A stretch of 64,000 nucleotides of DNA from Betaproteobacteria bacterium (GTDB lineage: Bacteria > Pseudomonadota > Gammaproteobacteria > Burkholderiales > Rhodocyclaceae). The notes under the pieces are model-generated. The model did not search any database. It was not told the DNA's origin and saw only the letters and a list, made by a program, of their open reading frames with translations. Below, one piece after another: positions 60,841 to 64,000 of this stretch. The stretch is from NCBI GenBank assembly GCA_016709965.1, contig JADJLT010000006.1, positions 62,001-126,000 of the forward strand, given 5' to 3'. Within the stretch, counting starts at the first letter, position 1, and each line of letters begins with the position of its first letter. The position numbers were made by a program, and so were the translations under genes.

Positions 60841-61540
60841 AGGTAATCTGGCTGCGATCCGGCTTTGGCAGCCATCCCATGCGGCGGAAAATCCATTCAG
60901 TCAGCCACAGGCAGTAATAGGTCGCAAACCAGGCGAAGATCGTATCGGACAGAAAGTGCCCGCCGGCCGACATGCGGGCCCAGGCGAAGTAGCCGGCAAA
61001 GGCCAGGCTGGCAATCAGCCAGCGGCGACGAATTTTCGGCGCGCCCAGCCAGCCAAAGGCCATGATGAATGCCGCTGTCGAGACATGGCCGCTGACGAAG
61101 GAACAATTGCCCTTGCACTGCTCGGATGGCACGAAGGCCGGGGTGAATTGCCGGTCGCCGCCAAATTCCTGAACCTGAGCCGGCCGTGCCCGACCAAAAT
61201 GGCCTTTCAACGAATAATCCACCAATAGAACAGGGCCGAGCAGGGCGCTGGCCAGCAGAAAGCCGAAGACAACGCGGCGGGTCTTCAATCGGGGCAGGCG
61301 ATCGCTCAGGCCGAGCAAGAGCAGCAGCGTCAGCACGCCGAGCAGGAGTTGACCAAGCCGTGGTAAGCCACGGTAGGCCAGACCACGTATCAAGCCCTCT
61401 TCGGGCGGCTGCCATTGCCCGGTCGCCTGAAAAAATGCGCCGCTGGCCGCCAGATCGATTTGCGGCAAGGCAATGAACAGTAAGGCCAGCAGCACAAAGG
61501 CGATGCCGGCAATGCGGAACTCAGTAGCCCTTGAATTCAT
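60839..61540 (-). CDS. PAP2-family membrane phosphatase
   Basis: This 233-residue membrane protein has about five or six helices and the three PAP2 motifs: KGHFGRARP, SFVSGHVSTAAF and ARMSAGGHFLSDTIF, with the catalytic histidines in place. It is probably a lipid or undecaprenyl pyrophosphate phosphatase, or a lipid A phosphatase. The ATG at 61540 gives a clean membrane N-terminus; it overlaps the upstream glycosyltransferase by 20 bases, indicating an operon with the two sugar transferases. Confidence 0.9.
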   Translation of the reverse strand: MNSRATEFRIAGIAFVLLALLFIALPQIDLAASGAFFQATGQWQPPEEGLIRGLAYRGLPRLGQLLLGVLTLLLLLGLSDRLPRLKTRRVVFGFLLASALLGPVLLVDYSLKGHFGRARPAQVQEFGGDRQFTPAFVPSEQCKGNCSFVSGHVSTAAFIMAFGWLGAPKIRRRWLIASLAFAGYFAWARMSAGGHFLSDTIFAWFATYYCLWLTEWIFRRMGWLPKPDRSQIT

Positions 61541-62996
61541 GCAGCAGATAAACATCCATGTCGCGGGAGGTGTGGGCATCCAGTGTCGCCTTCAGCGTGG
61601 CTATTTTCTCCATGCCGGCAAAGCGTGTCGTAAATGCTTCGCCAGGAACTTCCTGGGTAATCAGCAGGGCATCCTTGCCAATATAGGGGCGCAAGTCGGT
61701 CGTCAGCTTGTAATGGTCGCTGGCCACCCCGGATGGATTCCAGCTCGCCGCCGTCGGCTTGATGTCACGTAGCTCGTAGAGCATATGGGCGAGCAAGGTG
61801 CGGTTATCGGCGATCAGGACGCTGTCGCTGTGTGCCAGCAAAATCGGTTTTAGGTGGCGGCCAAGATCGTCCCAGCCCATGGCGCGCTTGAAAGGATTCA
61901 ATTTTGCCTGTTTTTCCGGGTTGACCGCAGCAATGACCTGCGGCCAGTGATAAACCAGTCCGACGATGGCCAGATTGATGGCCAAGCCGGTGATCAGCAG
62001 CTTTTTCTTCGCGCGCTGCAGCAGCCAGGCGACCACGGCAATCACCGCCGGTGCAAAAGCCGGCGCCGCCCAGTTGGCGTTGGCGCTGCTCTTCATGGCC
62101 TGCATGGAAACAACGGCCCACAGCGGCAAGGCAAACCAGAGCAGCAGGCGGGTGCGGTCATCGCGCCAGCTTTCACGTGCGCGAACGAGTAGCAGTGCGA
62201 AGACGCTACCCAGCACCGGACCAAAGGCAATCCACTGGGCTGCCCAGAATTCGCCGAGCGACGCCAGACCGCCGCCGGATGTCCGGTTCAAGGTAATGTC
62301 GGCGGTGTGCTTCAGCGTCGGAAAATCATGGATGAAATTCCAGACGATGTTGGGGGACAGCATCAGCAGCGCCAGACCCGCCGCTAGCCAAGGCTTGGCC
62401 GAGACTAGGCGGGCCCGCTGAAAGACCAGCAGGTGGAGTAAGGCAGCGCCCAGCCAGGCGGCCATCGTGTATTTGGACAGCAGACCCAGGCCGCAGATGG
62501 CGCCGAGCAACAGCCAGTCGCGCCAGGCGTCGGTGTCCAGCGCCCGCAGATAAGCCCACAACGCCAGCGCCCAGAACAGGGTCAGCAGGGCATCGGTGGA
62601 AACGAACAGACCCAGCCAGGAAAATATGGGCAGGGTGAGAACCGCAACTGCCGACCAGAAAGCCGTGCGCTCGTCGTATAGGCGGCGGGCAATTGCCCAG
62701 CACGCGGCAGCGGCTAGCGGGTAACACAGCATGGACAATGCCTTGACGCCGACCATGCCATCGCCGAACAAGGCCGTGGATAACCAGATCAGTGCTGTAA
62801 CACCGGGCGGCTTGGAAAAATAGCCCCAGTCAAGATGTTGTGCCCAGGTCCAGTACTGCGCCTCATCGACGTAAAGCGTGATGCCGAGATTGGGGAGCAG
62901 CCAGAAGCGCCAGGCGAGCAGGGCGGCCGTCAGGCCAAACAGCCATTTAAGGCCGTTTTTGCCGTTGACCGCGGCGCTCACGCCGATTTGTGCCAA
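61521..62996 (-). CDS. PMT/ArnT-like membrane glycosyltransferase (GT39/GT83 type)
   Basis: This 491-residue membrane protein has about eleven helices and the N-terminal catalytic Asp-Glu in ITLYVDEAQYWTWAQHLDWGYFSKPP, the signature of lipid-phosphate-sugar dependent transferases. A soluble C-terminal part follows. It likely uses a polyprenyl-phosphate sugar made by the GT2 gene upstream. The acceptor (lipid A, protein or polysaccharide) is unknown. Its start overlaps the GT2 end by 19 bases. It contains an antisense repeat copy at 61891-61930. Confidence 0.88.
   Translation of the reverse strand: MAQIGVSAAVNGKNGLKWLFGLTAALLAWRFWLLPNLGITLYVDEAQYWTWAQHLDWGYFSKPPGVTALIWLSTALFGDGMVGVKALSMLCYPLAAAACWAIARRLYDERTAFWSAVAVLTLPIFSWLGLFVSTDALLTLFWALALWAYLRALDTDAWRDWLLLGAICGLGLLSKYTMAAWLGAALLHLLVFQRARLVSAKPWLAAGLALLMLSPNIVWNFIHDFPTLKHTADITLNRTSGGGLASLGEFWAAQWIAFGPVLGSVFALLLVRARESWRDDRTRLLLWFALPLWAVVSMQAMKSSANANWAAPAFAPAVIAVVAWLLQRAKKKLLITGLAINLAIVGLVYHWPQVIAAVNPEKQAKLNPFKRAMGWDDLGRHLKPILLAHSDSVLIADNRTLLAHMLYELRDIKPTAASWNPSGVASDHYKLTTDLRPYIGKDALLITQEVPGEAFTTRFAGMEKIATLKATLDAHTSRDMDVYLLHEFKGY
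61891..61930 (-). repeat. Dispersed CGGTCAACCGG repeat, copy 8 (inside the ArnT-like gene)
   Basis: On the minus strand this reads CTGCGGTCAACCCGGAAAAA, then CAGGCAAAATTGAAT. One base is inserted in the core and the downstream blocks are as in copy 7. It is in frame in the coding sequence (AAVNPEKQAKLNPFK). Confidence 0.65.
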
Positions 62997-63988
62997 CCTT
63001 CGTCGGCGGTCAGTACGCGCTCGGGCCGTGCCGAGTAGGAGCGGATGGTGCCGGACTCGAAATAGATGCGCGCCAGCAGTTCGGACAACACGCCGGTGGT
63101 GATGAAGTGAATGCCGGCGATCAGCGTACCGATGCCGACGATCAACAGCGGACGACCACCGATGTTTTCACCGAGACCAAATTTCACCCAGGCCAGCCAG
63201 GTCATGATCAGGCCGGACAGCGCCGTCAGGCCAAGGCCAATGCCGCCGAAGAAGTGGCCGGGGCGGGCGCGAAAGCGCATGAAGAAATACACCGCGATCA
63301 AATCGAGAATGACGCGGAAGGTGCGCGAAATGCCGTACTTCGACACGCCTGCCGTGCGTGCGTGGTGTGTCGTCGGCTCCTGCGCAATGCGGCGCGGCGT
63401 GGTGACCGTGGCCAGCCAGGCGGGAATGAAGCGGTGCATTTCGCCATACAGGCGCACACTCTTGATCACGCTGCCGCGGAAAGCCTTCAGGCTGCAACCG
63501 TAGTCGCGCAGATGCACGCCTGTCATCCGGGCGATCAGCTTGTTAGCGATTTTCGACGGAATCTTGCGCAGGAACAGGCCGTCCTGACGGTTCTGCCGCC
63601 AGCCGGCGACCAGGTCGAGATCTTCGTTGATCAGGCGGGCAACCATGCGCGGAATGTCGATCGGATCATTCTGCAAATCACCGTCCATGGTCACGATCAC
63701 GTCGCCACGCGCCGCGTCGATGCCGGCCTGCATGGCAGCGGTCTGCTTGAAATTGCGTGTCAGTTCGACCACGCGGACGTGCGGCCCGTATTCCCGCGAG
63801 CACTGGATGGCGCGATCCACCGTCGCATCGCTGCTGCCGTCATCAACCAGCACCAGTTCCCATGGGTAATCGTAGCCGACCAGCGCTTCATGCACCCGCT
63901 TGACCAGCGGCGCGATATTGTCTTCCTCGTTATAAAAGGGGACGACGATGGAGAGGCTGTGCGGGGGGATGGTGAGTTCGGTGCTCAT
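62978..63988 (-). CDS. GT2 glycosyltransferase, polyprenyl-phosphate sugar synthase type (ArnC/GtrB-like)
   Basis: This 336-residue protein has an N-terminal GT-A domain (SIVVPFYNEEDNI, ELVLVDDGSSDATVD, and the DxD-like VTMDGDLQNDP) and two C-terminal membrane helices (about 235-310). The family links a sugar to undecaprenyl phosphate for transfer outside the membrane. It is the first gene of a GT2-ArnT-like-PAP2 operon. The start at 63988 is 12 bases from the window edge, so its ribosome site is only partly visible. Confidence 0.9.
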   Translation of the reverse strand: MSTELTIPPHSLSIVVPFYNEEDNIAPLVKRVHEALVGYDYPWELVLVDDGSSDATVDRAIQCSREYGPHVRVVELTRNFKQTAAMQAGIDAARGDVIVTMDGDLQNDPIDIPRMVARLINEDLDLVAGWRQNRQDGLFLRKIPSKIANKLIARMTGVHLRDYGCSLKAFRGSVIKSVRLYGEMHRFIPAWLATVTTPRRIAQEPTTHHARTAGVSKYGISRTFRVILDLIAVYFFMRFRARPGHFFGGIGLGLTALSGLIMTWLAWVKFGLGENIGGRPLLIVGIGTLIAGIHFITTGVLSELLARIYFESGTIRSYSARPERVLTADEGWHKSA

Positions 63989-64000
63989 GGGCGAATCCGG

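Overview
The window reads as chromosomal DNA of a betaproteobacterium of the order Rhodocyclales, most like Dechloromonas/Azonexus. The basis is protein character, gene order (lnt-ybeX-ybeY-phoL-miaB, a complete mra/dcw cluster followed by lpxC and secA, gph-trpE) and a periplasmic nitrate reductase. The genus is an inference from memory; no database was consulted.

Layout. 1-780 is the start of a pirin gene that runs off the left edge. 890-2644 is a membrane diguanylate cyclase. 2791-7874 (minus) is the miaB-phoL-ybeY-ybeX-lnt run. 8004-8080 is a CAU tRNA with its own promoter and terminator, followed by a truncated tRNA-type integrase cut off by a truncated IS21-type element, the scar of a lost island. 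9630-11882 (minus) is ahpC-ahpF. 12084-16140 is an FNR-box-led napDABC operon. 16364-21063 holds an HU protein with a lysine-rich tail, a low-complexity protein, a UbiH-type hydroxylase, a DsbC-type protein and a second diguanylate cyclase. 21273-38856 is the division and wall cluster mraZ-rsmH-ftsL-ftsI-murE-murF-mraY-murD-ftsW-murG-murC-ddl-ftsQ-ftsA-ftsZ-lpxC, mostly with overlapping stop/start codons, led by a promoter that runs into a MraZ operator. 39023-45536 holds a DciA-like gene, an M23 peptidase, secA, argJ and an AI-2E family permease. 45533-47928 is a methyltransferase, apaG, rpe and gph. 47925-49526 is trpE preceded by an 18-residue leader peptide with four Trp codons.

49606-60729 looks like an acidic amino acid utilisation region. 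An ABC transporter (gltIJKL-like) is followed by a DctB/AauS-like sensor kinase and a sigma-54 activator. A type II asparaginase and a porin follow after a small accessory patch (ParE-type toxin-antitoxin pair and an unrecognised 273-residue protein). Both the transporter and the asparaginase genes have a GG-N10-GC sigma-54 promoter and upstream dyads of the form CGG-N4-CCG, so the linked activator probably controls both. The right end (60839-63988, minus) is a PAP2 phosphatase and two glycosyltransferases of the lipid-linked sugar type.

The most unusual signal is a dispersed sequence of about 38 bp: a CGGTCAACCGG core followed by spaced A/T-rich tracts. It occurs in both orientations, between genes and inside conserved genes. 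Its architecture resembles the extended DNA uptake sequences of Pasteurellaceae, although other explanations are open.
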